Positions 15,957-22,751 of a stretch of DNA of 42,857 bases are shown one piece after another (within the stretch, counting starts at the first letter, position 1; each line of letters begins with the position of its first letter). The notes beneath the pieces were generated by a model. It did not search any database, was not told the origin of the DNA, and was given only the letters and a program-made list of their open reading frames with translations. Origin of the DNA: Clostridiales bacterium. GTDB lineage: Bacteria > Bacillota > Clostridia > Saccharofermentanales > Saccharofermentanaceae. The stretch spans positions 1 through 42,857 of the forward strand of contig JAFXPN010000017.1 of the NCBI GenBank assembly GCA_017527865.1, written 5' to 3'. A program made the position numbers and the translations under genes.

Positions 15957-17314
15957 TCCGCGTCATCCCTCACTGTGAGATTATCAAAGTCCAGCAGATC
16001 CTGGACCGATTCCGTCGCAACGGTCACGCCATCCGGCAAAGTCTCGGGATCATAGCTGTTATTGTACGGGTCAAGCTCCGCATCAGTCCTCAGGCAGATG
16101 TAAGTAAGCTCGGTCATCGACAGGAACACGCAGGCATCACAGTGATACCACCTGCCGTCGACCTTGACCAGATTCCAGTAATGACTCGATACGTTTATCG
16201 GATATCTTTCGATCGTAATGCTCTCTATGCCCATCGCTCCGAACATCGCGCGGCACATCGCCATATAGTTAAAGCAGTCGCCGTACATGGTGGTAAGTAC
16301 ATCGTAAGCGCCGGCCGTCCAGTCGCACTTATCGGAATCCATCGTATAGTGGATGTGCGTATTGACCCAGGCGGTTATCCTGAGAACCTTCTCCATGTCG
16401 CTCATCGAATCATCGCAGATGTCATTATCTTCGATCACCTGTCTTGCGAGCTCATATATCTCCTCGGGTTCGTAATAACGCTCGGGCTTTATGCGCATGT
16501 GGATCGTTACGGTCGTCGATGACGTGTTGCCGTGTTCGTCAGATGCGATATATGTCACGGGGTAATAACCCTCTTCCGTCACATTCACTTCCGAAGTATC
16601 AACTTCGATCGTAGGGTTCTCGTCGTGATCGTCAGTTACCGTTATGCCGTCCATGTACATGATCGCATCACCGATGAAGGCCTCCATGTCATGCGGTCCG
16701 TAGATAAGCGGCGCCGTGTGGTCATCCGTAACGGTAAAAGGAACATTGATGAACGTCACGTTTCCACTCGCGTCCGTGAGGCTCACCGGAACATCATACT
16801 GTCCCGCCTCAAGGATCTCAGGCATCTCGTTGACATAAGCGACCGTCACCTGCGCCAGGTCCTCGATCTGAGTTACCGTGTCCTGCGCCGGCGGAAGTCC
16901 GTCGGTATAGATATCCTGGGGAACCGCCACCGCGGTCGGCGCGGTCGAATCGATTATATTGAGGATCACATCCTTCGTGACCGTTATCGCGCTGCCGTTC
17001 CTGACTTTGATGATGTAGCTTGCAGGCACCGTCGTGTCGATCCCGGACACATCCGTAACAAGGACTGCATCATTGGCATCTGCCTGCGCGAAAAGCGTAA
17101 TATCGATCGAACTGCCTGTCTCTATCGTAACTTCGGAATTGATCTTGGACATGAGGTAACGCGTGTAGATCCTGTACGACAGGACACCGCATCCTGCGAT
17201 GAGCGCCAGGACGGCGACGACAGTCAGGACCTTGCGCAATGCAAGGCTCCGCCTTCTCTTTATACGCTCAGACGTCTTGGGTTTCTTCTTGTCAGATCCT
17301 TCGTGTACTTTCAT
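15953..17314 (-). CDS. Membrane-anchored transglutaminase-like protein with Ig-like repeats (copy 1)
   Basis: 453 residues, first gene of the operon. A basic N-terminus (KKKPKTSERIKRRR) precedes one membrane helix (about 29-52). Ig-like repeats cover about 60-275 (IDSTAPTAVAVP, SLTDASGNVTFINVPFTV, ASDEHGNTSSTTV). The C-terminal transglutaminase-like domain keeps the triad: MYGDCFNYM (Cys347), SSHYWNLV (His378), YHCDAC (Asp393). It is paralogous to copy 2 along its whole length. A Cys in the membrane segment (IAGCG) is lipobox-like but lies too deep behind a long basic region to be convincing. No ribosome binding site precedes the ATG; a minus-strand TAAAAT at 17325-17330 lies 10 bases before it, so the leader is very short or absent. 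Confidence 0.85.
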   Translation of the reverse strand: MKVHEGSDKKKPKTSERIKRRRSLALRKVLTVVAVLALIAGCGVLSYRIYTRYLMSKINSEVTIETGSSIDITLFAQADANDAVLVTDVSGIDTTVPASYIIKVRNGSAITVTKDVILNIIDSTAPTAVAVPQDIYTDGLPPAQDTVTQIEDLAQVTVAYVNEMPEILEAGQYDVPVSLTDASGNVTFINVPFTVTDDHTAPLIYGPHDMEAFIGDAIMYMDGITVTDDHDENPTIEVDTSEVNVTEEGYYPVTYIASDEHGNTSSTTVTIHMRIKPERYYEPEEIYELARQVIEDNDICDDSMSDMEKVLRITAWVNTHIHYTMDSDKCDWTAGAYDVLTTMYGDCFNYMAMCRAMFGAMGIESITIERYPINVSSHYWNLVKVDGRWYHCDACVFLSMTELTYICLRTDAELDPYNNSYDPETLPDGVTVATESVQDLLDFDNLTVRDDAE

Positions 17315-17324
17315 GCCACGATAG

Positions 17325-17330
17325 ATTTTA
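17325..17330 (-). promoter_or_regulatory. Candidate -10 of the acylation operon
   Basis: Minus-strand TAAAAT, 10 bases before the first ATG of the seven-gene operon; the -35 is weak. It would give a 5' untranslated leader of only a few bases. Confidence 0.4.
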
Positions 17331-17357
17331 TCACTGTCGGGAAAAAACGCTATATAT

Positions 17358-17363
17358 TATAAT
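17358..17363 (+). promoter_or_regulatory. -10 element placing +1 at the radical SAM ATG
   Basis: TATAAT followed by TAAACAT and then ATG (17371), the same 7-base geometry as at 8467. No Shine-Dalgarno is visible, which supports a leaderless transcript. Confidence 0.5.
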
Positions 17364-17370
17364 TAAACAT

Positions 17371-18288
17371 ATGCACGAAGATGATTTGCCCTTGAGATAT
17401 GAAAAATGCCTAATATGCCCACGCAGGTGCGGCGTTGACCGCGCGAACGGCCGAACCGGGTTCTGCGGGATGGGTGCAGTCCCGGCGGTTAACCTCGCGA
17501 TGCTCCACCACGGAGAAGAGCCTGTAATTTCAGGAACGCAAGGCAGCGGCGCGGTGTTTTTCGAAGGGTGCAGCCTTAAGTGCTCTTTCTGTCAGAATTA
17601 CGACATCGCACGAGGGCCTACGGGCAGGGGCAGGCTCTGTTCTGCCGAAGACCTGTCTTCCCTTTTCCTCGATCTTCAGGCGCAGGGCGCGCATAATATC
17701 AACCTCGTCACGGGCGGGCACTTTATCCCGACGATAGCTGCGGCTCTCATCTTCGCGCGCGGCAAAGGGCTTATCATTCCCGCGGTCTGGAATTCGGGAG
17801 GTTACGAGTCTGTTGAATCTCTTAAGATGCTTGACGGCCTGATCGACATCTATATGCCCGACATGAAGTTCTTTTCACCTCGCCTGTCAGCGGATCTTGC
17901 CGCCGCGCCGGATTATTTTGACGTCTGCAGCGAGGCTATCGACGAGATGTACAGGCAGACGGGGCCTGCCGTAATAACGGAAGACGGCCTTATGAAGCGA
18001 GGCATGATAGTGCGGCATCTTATGCTGCCGGGACAGCTTTTCGACACAAAGAAGATACTCGATCACCTTTGCTCGAGGTACGGGAACAACATCTATATAA
18101 GCCTCATGAACCAGTACACGCCTTTCGAGTATAAGTACCCTTCGATGAAGCTCCCGCCTGCTCTTAAACGCAAACTGCCACAGTCCCATTACGAGGCTGC
18201 AGCAGATTATCTTGCTTCTTTGGGCCAATTCAACGCCTTTGTCCAGGAGGACGCATCAGGCGACGAACTGCTTCCGGATTTCAAATGA
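17371..18288 (+). CDS. PflX-like radical SAM protein
   Basis: 305 residues from ATG 17371; the open frame extends upstream but only through the divergent promoter and the neighbouring gene. N-terminal Cys cluster CLICPRRCGVDRANGRTGFCG, then the radical SAM motif FFEGCSLKCSFCQNYDI (CxxxCxxC holding the 4Fe-4S cluster), LVTGGHFIPTIAAAL, VWNSGGYESVESL and the C-terminal ISLMNQYTPFEY. This is the COG1313 (PflX) group, related to pyruvate-formate-lyase activases but of unknown substrate. It would cleave S-adenosylmethionine reductively in the cytoplasm. Transcribed divergently from the acylation operon and convergent with trxA, five bases from its end. No obvious glycyl-radical partner is nearby. 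Confidence 0.9.
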   Translation: MHEDDLPLRYEKCLICPRRCGVDRANGRTGFCGMGAVPAVNLAMLHHGEEPVISGTQGSGAVFFEGCSLKCSFCQNYDIARGPTGRGRLCSAEDLSSLFLDLQAQGAHNINLVTGGHFIPTIAAALIFARGKGLIIPAVWNSGGYESVESLKMLDGLIDIYMPDMKFFSPRLSADLAAAPDYFDVCSEAIDEMYRQTGPAVITEDGLMKRGMIVRHLMLPGQLFDTKKILDHLCSRYGNNIYISLMNQYTPFEYKYPSMKLPPALKRKLPQSHYEAAADYLASLGQFNAFVQEDASGDELLPDFK

Positions 18289-18293
18289 GTGAC

Positions 18294-18614
18294 TTATAAT
18301 GCGCCGTCGATGAACTGCTTCATGGCAGGCAGCGGCTTAAATCCGACAGATTCAGAAACGATCTGACCGCCCTTGAAGATCTTTACCGCCGGGATGCTCG
18401 ACACACCGTATTCGATTGCAAGATCGGTGTTGTCGTCGACGTTGCATTTGCACACCTTAACCTTGCCTTCATATTCGCCCGCGAGCTGCTCGACCACGGG
18501 ACCCAGCATCTTGCAAGGTCCGCACCAGGGAGCCCAGAAATCCACCAGAACGGGCAGTTCGGAATTGATGACCTCAGCCTCAAAGTTATCCTTATTGACA
18601 TTGACTTCTGACAT
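18294..18614 (-). CDS. trxA: Thioredoxin
   Basis: 106 residues, full length. Active site WAPWCGPCK (Cys31, Cys34), FWAPWCGPC preceded by VLVDF, and the cis-proline loop VSSIPAVKIFKGG. Reduces protein disulfides in the cytoplasm. AAGGAG lies 8 bases before the ATG. Single-gene unit; no thioredoxin reductase is adjacent. Confidence 0.97.
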   Translation of the reverse strand: MSEVNVNKDNFEAEVINSELPVLVDFWAPWCGPCKMLGPVVEQLAGEYEGKVKVCKCNVDDNTDLAIEYGVSSIPAVKIFKGGQIVSESVGFKPLPAMKQFIDGAL

Positions 18615-18663
18615 AAGCGTTACTCCTTATTTTAGAATAATTATAAACTATTATACCTCATCA

Positions 18664-19656
18664 TCAGATAAAATTCATCGGTGAAAGTGACTGCACCGTT
18701 TGTTCGGACAGACCGATTATCGATGCGATCTGCCATACCGCAAAATGCGCCCCGTATCTGTACATATCGACAGACGGCTCAACGTCGTAACAGAAATTGG
18801 CAACACTCGCGATATCGTAATCCATGTCCTGCGAATAGATATAGGCAAGGGTCTGATAATCAGCCTGACCCCATCTCATGTGATAAACGGAAGTCACGAT
18901 GGTCATGCAGTGGATATCATTGGCTCGCATTATGCTGAAGCTGTTGACGGCATTCTCCGCGGTAGTGAGCGCATCCTCGTCTATATAGATCCTGGCGGGG
19001 TCTATGCCGCATTCTTCCGTGAGGTAATCCCTCATGAGTCCGGCCTCGGTGTTGCCCTCGCGGTTATTGGGACCCGTCGCGCCTCCCGAACAGATTATGA
19101 TCGAATCAGGCAAAGCCTCGGCAAGAGCAGCAGCCGCGTCGCATCTTCCCTTAAGCTCGTCCTGCATCTGCCCGTTCATGAGCTCATAACCCAGAACGAC
19201 GATCGCATGGTCGGAACCTCCGCCGATGCCGATCTGCGCAGGATCATCCTGACCGTAGATATAGAGTTCATAATCATCGTCCATGAACACTTCATCCCAG
19301 ATATCCCCGATCTTAAGAGCCATGGTGAAATTGTCTTCGCTGACCGCCCTTATGGCTTCAAGATCATCCTGTAACTGATCGTCATACGATATGCCCTCAT
19401 CCTTTGACGTATAAGCCTCAAGAAGATGAAGAAGATAATCCCTGAAGTTCTCTTCGTTGTCCGGGGCGACCGCAGTGCTTATACGCGGTATCGTCTCCTC
19501 CGCGGTCGGCTCTGTCTCGGCAGCCGTCTCGTAAGACACCTCTGTGACTGTTTCCTCTTCTGAATCTACATATGAATATTCCTTCACCTCGACATTACAT
19601 GAAGAAAAGAGAAGAGCCGCGATCACAGGCAGGGCAGTAAGATGTCTTAAACGCAC
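18664..19656 (-). CDS. YdcF/ElyC-like (DUF218) lipoprotein
   Basis: 330 residues. The GTG start follows GGGAGAGG. Signal peptide with lipobox LFSSC, then an acidic Thr/Glu-rich linker to about residue 60. The DUF218 domain covers about 150-300: HAIVVLGYELMNG, IIICSGGATGPNN, TEAGLMRDYLTEECGIDPARIYIDEDALTTAENAVNS and TIVTSVYHMRWGQADY. DUF218 proteins (SanA, YdcF, ElyC) are linked to envelope integrity and undecaprenyl-phosphate metabolism; an extracytoplasmic lipoprotein version is less common. It follows the SGNH lipoprotein gene by 23 bases, so the two probably form one unit. Confidence 0.83.
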   Translation of the reverse strand: MRLRHLTALPVIAALLFSSCNVEVKEYSYVDSEEETVTEVSYETAAETEPTAEETIPRISTAVAPDNEENFRDYLLHLLEAYTSKDEGISYDDQLQDDLEAIRAVSEDNFTMALKIGDIWDEVFMDDDYELYIYGQDDPAQIGIGGGSDHAIVVLGYELMNGQMQDELKGRCDAAAALAEALPDSIIICSGGATGPNNREGNTEAGLMRDYLTEECGIDPARIYIDEDALTTAENAVNSFSIMRANDIHCMTIVTSVYHMRWGQADYQTLAYIYSQDMDYDIASVANFCYDVEPSVDMYRYGAHFAVWQIASIIGLSEQTVQSLSPMNFI

Positions 19657-19679
19657 CGGTTTTCCTCTCCCTTTATCCG

Positions 19680-20393
19680 TCAGTATCCGAGGCTCTGGTA
19701 GAGCATGACATCGTTATATATGAGATTCGCGATCATCTCATAGGTCTGCGAGTTGTAATGAAGTCCGTCGGGAGATCCGAATCCCGCATCTCTCAGGAAC
19801 GAACAAGTATCGATCCATTTGCAGGTTGAAGGAAGGCTGTCGGACAGCTGAACGTTAAAATAATCGATATCCGCATTCATGCTCTGATAATTCCCGCATG
19901 TCGGATTAACCGATACTACATAGATATGGTTATCGAAGCAGAATTCCTCGGGCAGCCTTTGGAAGAACTCGATGTAATCATCGATATGAGCCAGGTCGTT
20001 TACGCCGAGATTAAAGACAATGTTGGTATCGGTAAGTTCGAGTATCTCGCTCCTGTGCGCCGCAAGGAACGGATAACCCACTCCTACTTCGGCTATCGTA
20101 TTAAGGTGCAGATGCTGCCCCATTCCGACTGTCCTCGAGTCTCCGACAAAAACAAAATTACTGAAATCAAGATCATCTGTTGCCATATACAGCTCCGATT
20201 CTTCCGCAGGATCGCTCTCCTCGGTATCATCGATATCTTCTTCGGTCTGATTCTGAGTTTCCGCAGCCGGACGGGCCGCCCTCGTCGGGATAGACACTTC
20301 CGTCTGCTGCTCCGAACACGAAGCAAACATAAAAGAGGCAGCCATTGCCGCTAACGCCAATCCTGTGATACCGAACCTGTTGAATGATCTCAT
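19680..20393 (-). CDS. SGNH/GDSL-type lipoprotein
   Basis: 237 residues from ATG 20393, with GGAGG 8 bases upstream. Signal peptide and lipobox MFASC (Cys about 26), an acidic linker (DIDDTEESDPAEESE), then an SGNH domain: FVGDSRTVGMG (nucleophile Ser), VFNLGVNDLAHI (Asn block III), NHIYVVSVNPT and DGLHYNSQTY (Asp-His block V). All catalytic blocks are present. Likely an extracellular esterase or deacylase on cell-wall or polysaccharide acyl groups; the substrate is not determinable. Confidence 0.85.
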   Translation of the reverse strand: MRSFNRFGITGLALAAMAASFMFASCSEQQTEVSIPTRAARPAAETQNQTEEDIDDTEESDPAEESELYMATDDLDFSNFVFVGDSRTVGMGQHLHLNTIAEVGVGYPFLAAHRSEILELTDTNIVFNLGVNDLAHIDDYIEFFQRLPEEFCFDNHIYVVSVNPTCGNYQSMNADIDYFNVQLSDSLPSTCKWIDTCSFLRDAGFGSPDGLHYNSQTYEMIANLIYNDVMLYQSLGY

Positions 20394-20425
20394 CTCAACC
20401 GCCTCCAACCCTAATTGTACCACAA

Positions 20426-20451
20426 CAAAAAAACCTGCCGATAAGGCAGGT
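20426..20451 (-). terminator. Terminator after tRNA-Gly
   Basis: On the minus strand ACCTGCC (20445-20451) pairs with GGCAGGT (20433-20439), followed by TTTTTTT. It starts 8 bases after the CCA end of the tRNA. Confidence 0.85.
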
Positions 20452-20458
20452 CTTCATC

Positions 20459-20533
20459 TGGAGCGGGATACGAGACTTGAACTCGCGACTTTCACCTTGG
20501 CAAGGTGACACTCTACCACTGAGTTAATCCCGC
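20459..20533 (-). tRNA. tRNA-Gly (GCC anticodon)
   Basis: 75 bases with encoded CCA. Acceptor stem GCGGGAT/ATCCCGC, D-arm with AGTGGTAGAGT, anticodon stem CACCT...AGGTG with loop TTGCCAA (anticodon GCC), T-loop GTTCAAGTC and discriminator T, which fits glycine tRNA. A terminator follows at once, so it is a single-tRNA unit. No integrated element is seen at its 3' end. Confidence 0.95.
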
Positions 20534-20600
20534 GTGCCTGATTATTATATGAGCGAGTCTGTGATTTGTCAACCACATATTGATCAGGCGCGGTCAGGCT

Positions 20601-21863
20601 TTACAGAAGGGGATCGAGAAGCGTGCCGATATAGCTCGTAAGTTCCGCGAATCCGTTAGCCGGATAATCATTCAGAGTATCAGCGGACATTCCGAGACGG
20701 TAAACATCGGTCGAGAAATTCGTTGACCAGCAGATCTCGTCGCCGCACATCGCATCTTCAAAGTAAACGTCATTGGTTCCGTCCGTAAAGACGATCACTG
20801 CATGTCCGATGTTATTCTCTTCCAGGATGCCGTAGAAATCGTAGGTGTTCGTTGCCTCGGTATAGACGGCCCTCTCCGGCATAAAGCCGTCATGATCCAT
20901 CTCGTAGGAGAGCGTCGCAAGATACGACAACATATAGAGAGTCTGCTCACGGCTTAAGTCCATGTTGTCATATTCTTCAGGGCTTATGAGGACCATCGAT
21001 ACGAGCCTGTCATACACTTCCCTGTCAAATCTGAACTGTGTGCCGAAGTTATCCGTTGAGACAAGGTTGTCTTCGAGCTGAATGCAGATCTCATCAAAGT
21101 CAGCCCCGTAGAAATCATAATCATCCGGGATACCATCAGTATATGTGACGGTTATCTGAGAATAGTCATCCGCTAATTCATAATCCGTCCATTCGCCGGA
21201 ATATGAAAGGTCTTCCGTCTCAACCTCATCGATAACATCATCAACATCCGCATCATCTTCATCACCGGAACGGCGGGATGTACGTGATGTACGCGACGAA
21301 AGGGATGATCTTCCCGAAGATCCGCTCTCCTCATCAAGTTCCTCTTCAAGAACTTCAAAGAATTCATCGATGCTCTGGACATCGGGATCGTTCATCGCTT
21401 CATCGATGGCCGACCAGCTTGCGGCGACTATCATCAATATGAACAACGTCAAAAGTCCGTTTATGACGAGACCTGCGATCGCGAATCCGATACCCCTCTT
21501 CGACTTATTTATGGTCACGATGAGACCGATCACGGAGAAGATAAGGCCTAACGGGGCCGTGAATCCGCAGCAGAAGATCGAGATCAGCGAGATGATAAAA
21601 CCGGTCATGGCGAGGGCGCTTATTCCCTTCTGCGCAGCATCGTTCATCACCGGACGGTAAACGGACTGATCGTATCCGTTCTCTCCAGTCTGAAACGTCG
21701 GCTGGTATGTCGGCTGGTATGTCGACTGATATGAAGAATCGTATGCAGAATATGCAGTATCCTGTTCAGGTTCAGGCTGAGGCTCCGGGAACCTCGCTCC
21801 GCAATTTGTACAGTACTTCGTGCTGTCCTCGTTCTGAGTGCCGCAGTGGTCACATATCTTCAT
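20601..21863 (-). CDS. Zinc-ribbon/DUF4190 membrane protein
   Basis: 420 residues. An N-terminal zinc ribbon CDHCGTQNEDSTKYCTNCG (four Cys) is followed by a Pro/Tyr/Thr-rich tract with near-tandem SYQSTYQPTYQPTFQ repeats, then two helices of DUF4190 type (about 82-150; ISALAMTGFIISLISIFCCG, GFAIAGLVINGLLTLFIL). Next come an acidic/Ser-Arg-rich linker with SSRTSRTSRRSG and a C-terminal domain of about 200 residues that I do not recognise (YGADFDEICIQLEDNLVSTDNFGTQ). Probably a membrane sensor or scaffold with the ribbon in the cytoplasm. GGGGG precedes the ATG. Function unknown. Confidence 0.8.
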   Translation of the reverse strand: MKICDHCGTQNEDSTKYCTNCGARFPEPQPEPEQDTAYSAYDSSYQSTYQPTYQPTFQTGENGYDQSVYRPVMNDAAQKGISALAMTGFIISLISIFCCGFTAPLGLIFSVIGLIVTINKSKRGIGFAIAGLVINGLLTLFILMIVAASWSAIDEAMNDPDVQSIDEFFEVLEEELDEESGSSGRSSLSSRTSRTSRRSGDEDDADVDDVIDEVETEDLSYSGEWTDYELADDYSQITVTYTDGIPDDYDFYGADFDEICIQLEDNLVSTDNFGTQFRFDREVYDRLVSMVLISPEEYDNMDLSREQTLYMLSYLATLSYEMDHDGFMPERAVYTEATNTYDFYGILEENNIGHAVIVFTDGTNDVYFEDAMCGDEICWSTNFSTDVYRLGMSADTLNDYPANGFAELTSYIGTLLDPLL

Positions 21864-21922
21864 GATCTATCCCCCTTATTGATTGATCTTAACTTTTTTC
21901 ATTGTATCACATGCCCGAACGC

Positions 21923-22675
21923 TCAGTTAGCAGGCTTCATTTCGACGAGCTTGGTGAATCCGCAGTAATCGCATGTTGCCTTGCGCAGAGACTCGTCGGG
22001 GATGAGTTTGCCTCCGCAGGTCGGGCATATCATGCTGACCGAGAGCGGCATGGTGTGAAGATCCTTGAAGTGATATCCCGTCTTCGATTCAACATAGAGT
22101 TTGATGCCGTCCACTGCAGACTTCTCCTGCGCGGTCATTCCGTCCATCTTGGCGATATGCTCAGCCCTTAACGCAAGGCTCACCAGAGCATTCTTGTCGG
22201 CGCGGTCCATATAGACCTTCAGCTCATCGAATGTCATCGGCCTGTATGTCTCAAGTTCCGAGATCGCATCCCTGTACTTCTCCGGTATGTCGCCCGTTTC
22301 CTTGATATTCCTGATCCTCGCGGTGACAGCCCTTGCCTCATCCCGCGAGATATTGCCGTCAATGCCCGCGATATACCAGCACATGACGATGCCCGCTCTC
22401 ATGGTATTGAAAGTCTTATCGTCGAGGAGTTTGACATTGAGAGCCGCTTTATCGGCATCCGCCTTGGCCTTGATCTTGGCGATCTCCTCTGCGCTCTTAC
22501 GGCGGCGGGCTTCTTCCTCTATCTGCTTGCGCTGGTTCTCGTAAGCCTGCATCTTGGCCTGGGCTTCGACCTTACGAGCCTCTGCAGCTTTGTTGTCCGC
22601 TTCCATGAGAGAACTCACCGCGCCTGCAGCGAGGCTCCCCAGAAAATTGTTCATGAGTTTCATGCCTAATGCCAT
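21923..22675 (-). CDS. TerB-like protein with coiled coil and C-terminal zinc ribbon
   Basis: 250 residues. Residues 1-25 may form a short amphipathic or membrane-binding helix (FLGSLAAGAVSSLM); about 25-80 is a charged Ala/Glu/Lys coiled coil (KQIEEEARRRKSAEEIAKIKAKADADKAAL). Residues about 85-200 resemble the TerB tellurite-resistance fold with its two acidic metal-type motifs: GIDGNISRDEA and KMDGMTAQEKSAV. The C-terminus carries CPTCGG ... ATCDYCGF, a four-Cys zinc ribbon. TerB proteins bind metal and sit near the membrane in stress complexes; whether that holds here is inference. Transcribed divergently from the MutS-like gene from a shared symmetric promoter. Confidence 0.75.
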   Translation of the reverse strand: MALGMKLMNNFLGSLAAGAVSSLMEADNKAAEARKVEAQAKMQAYENQRKQIEEEARRRKSAEEIAKIKAKADADKAALNVKLLDDKTFNTMRAGIVMCWYIAGIDGNISRDEARAVTARIRNIKETGDIPEKYRDAISELETYRPMTFDELKVYMDRADKNALVSLALRAEHIAKMDGMTAQEKSAVDGIKLYVESKTGYHFKDLHTMPLSVSMICPTCGGKLIPDESLRKATCDYCGFTKLVEMKPAN

Positions 22676-22705
22676 AACCGTCTCTCCCCGTTAAAGAATC
22701 TTTAC

Positions 22706-22720
22706 TATTATACTATAATA
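22706..22720. promoter_or_regulatory. Symmetric bidirectional -10 element
   Basis: TATTATACTATAATA is a perfect 15-base palindrome centred on 22713. It provides TATAAT on the plus strand (22714-22719), serving the MutS-like gene, and on the minus strand (22707-22712), serving the TerB-like gene. Both genes have ribosome binding sites at suitable distance. Confidence 0.6.
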
Positions 22721-22751
22721 ATCATATCAACAATCTACCGAGGTAACACAT

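Noticed and set aside
20459..20533. tRNA-Gly as integration site of a mobile element
   Set aside because: No integrase and no repeat of the tRNA 3' end in the window.
21700..21760. Tandem DNA repeat or CRISPR-like array
   Set aside because: The repeats are codon repeats inside the zinc-ribbon protein (STYQPTYQPTF); units are short with no spacers. No CRISPR array was seen anywhere in the window.
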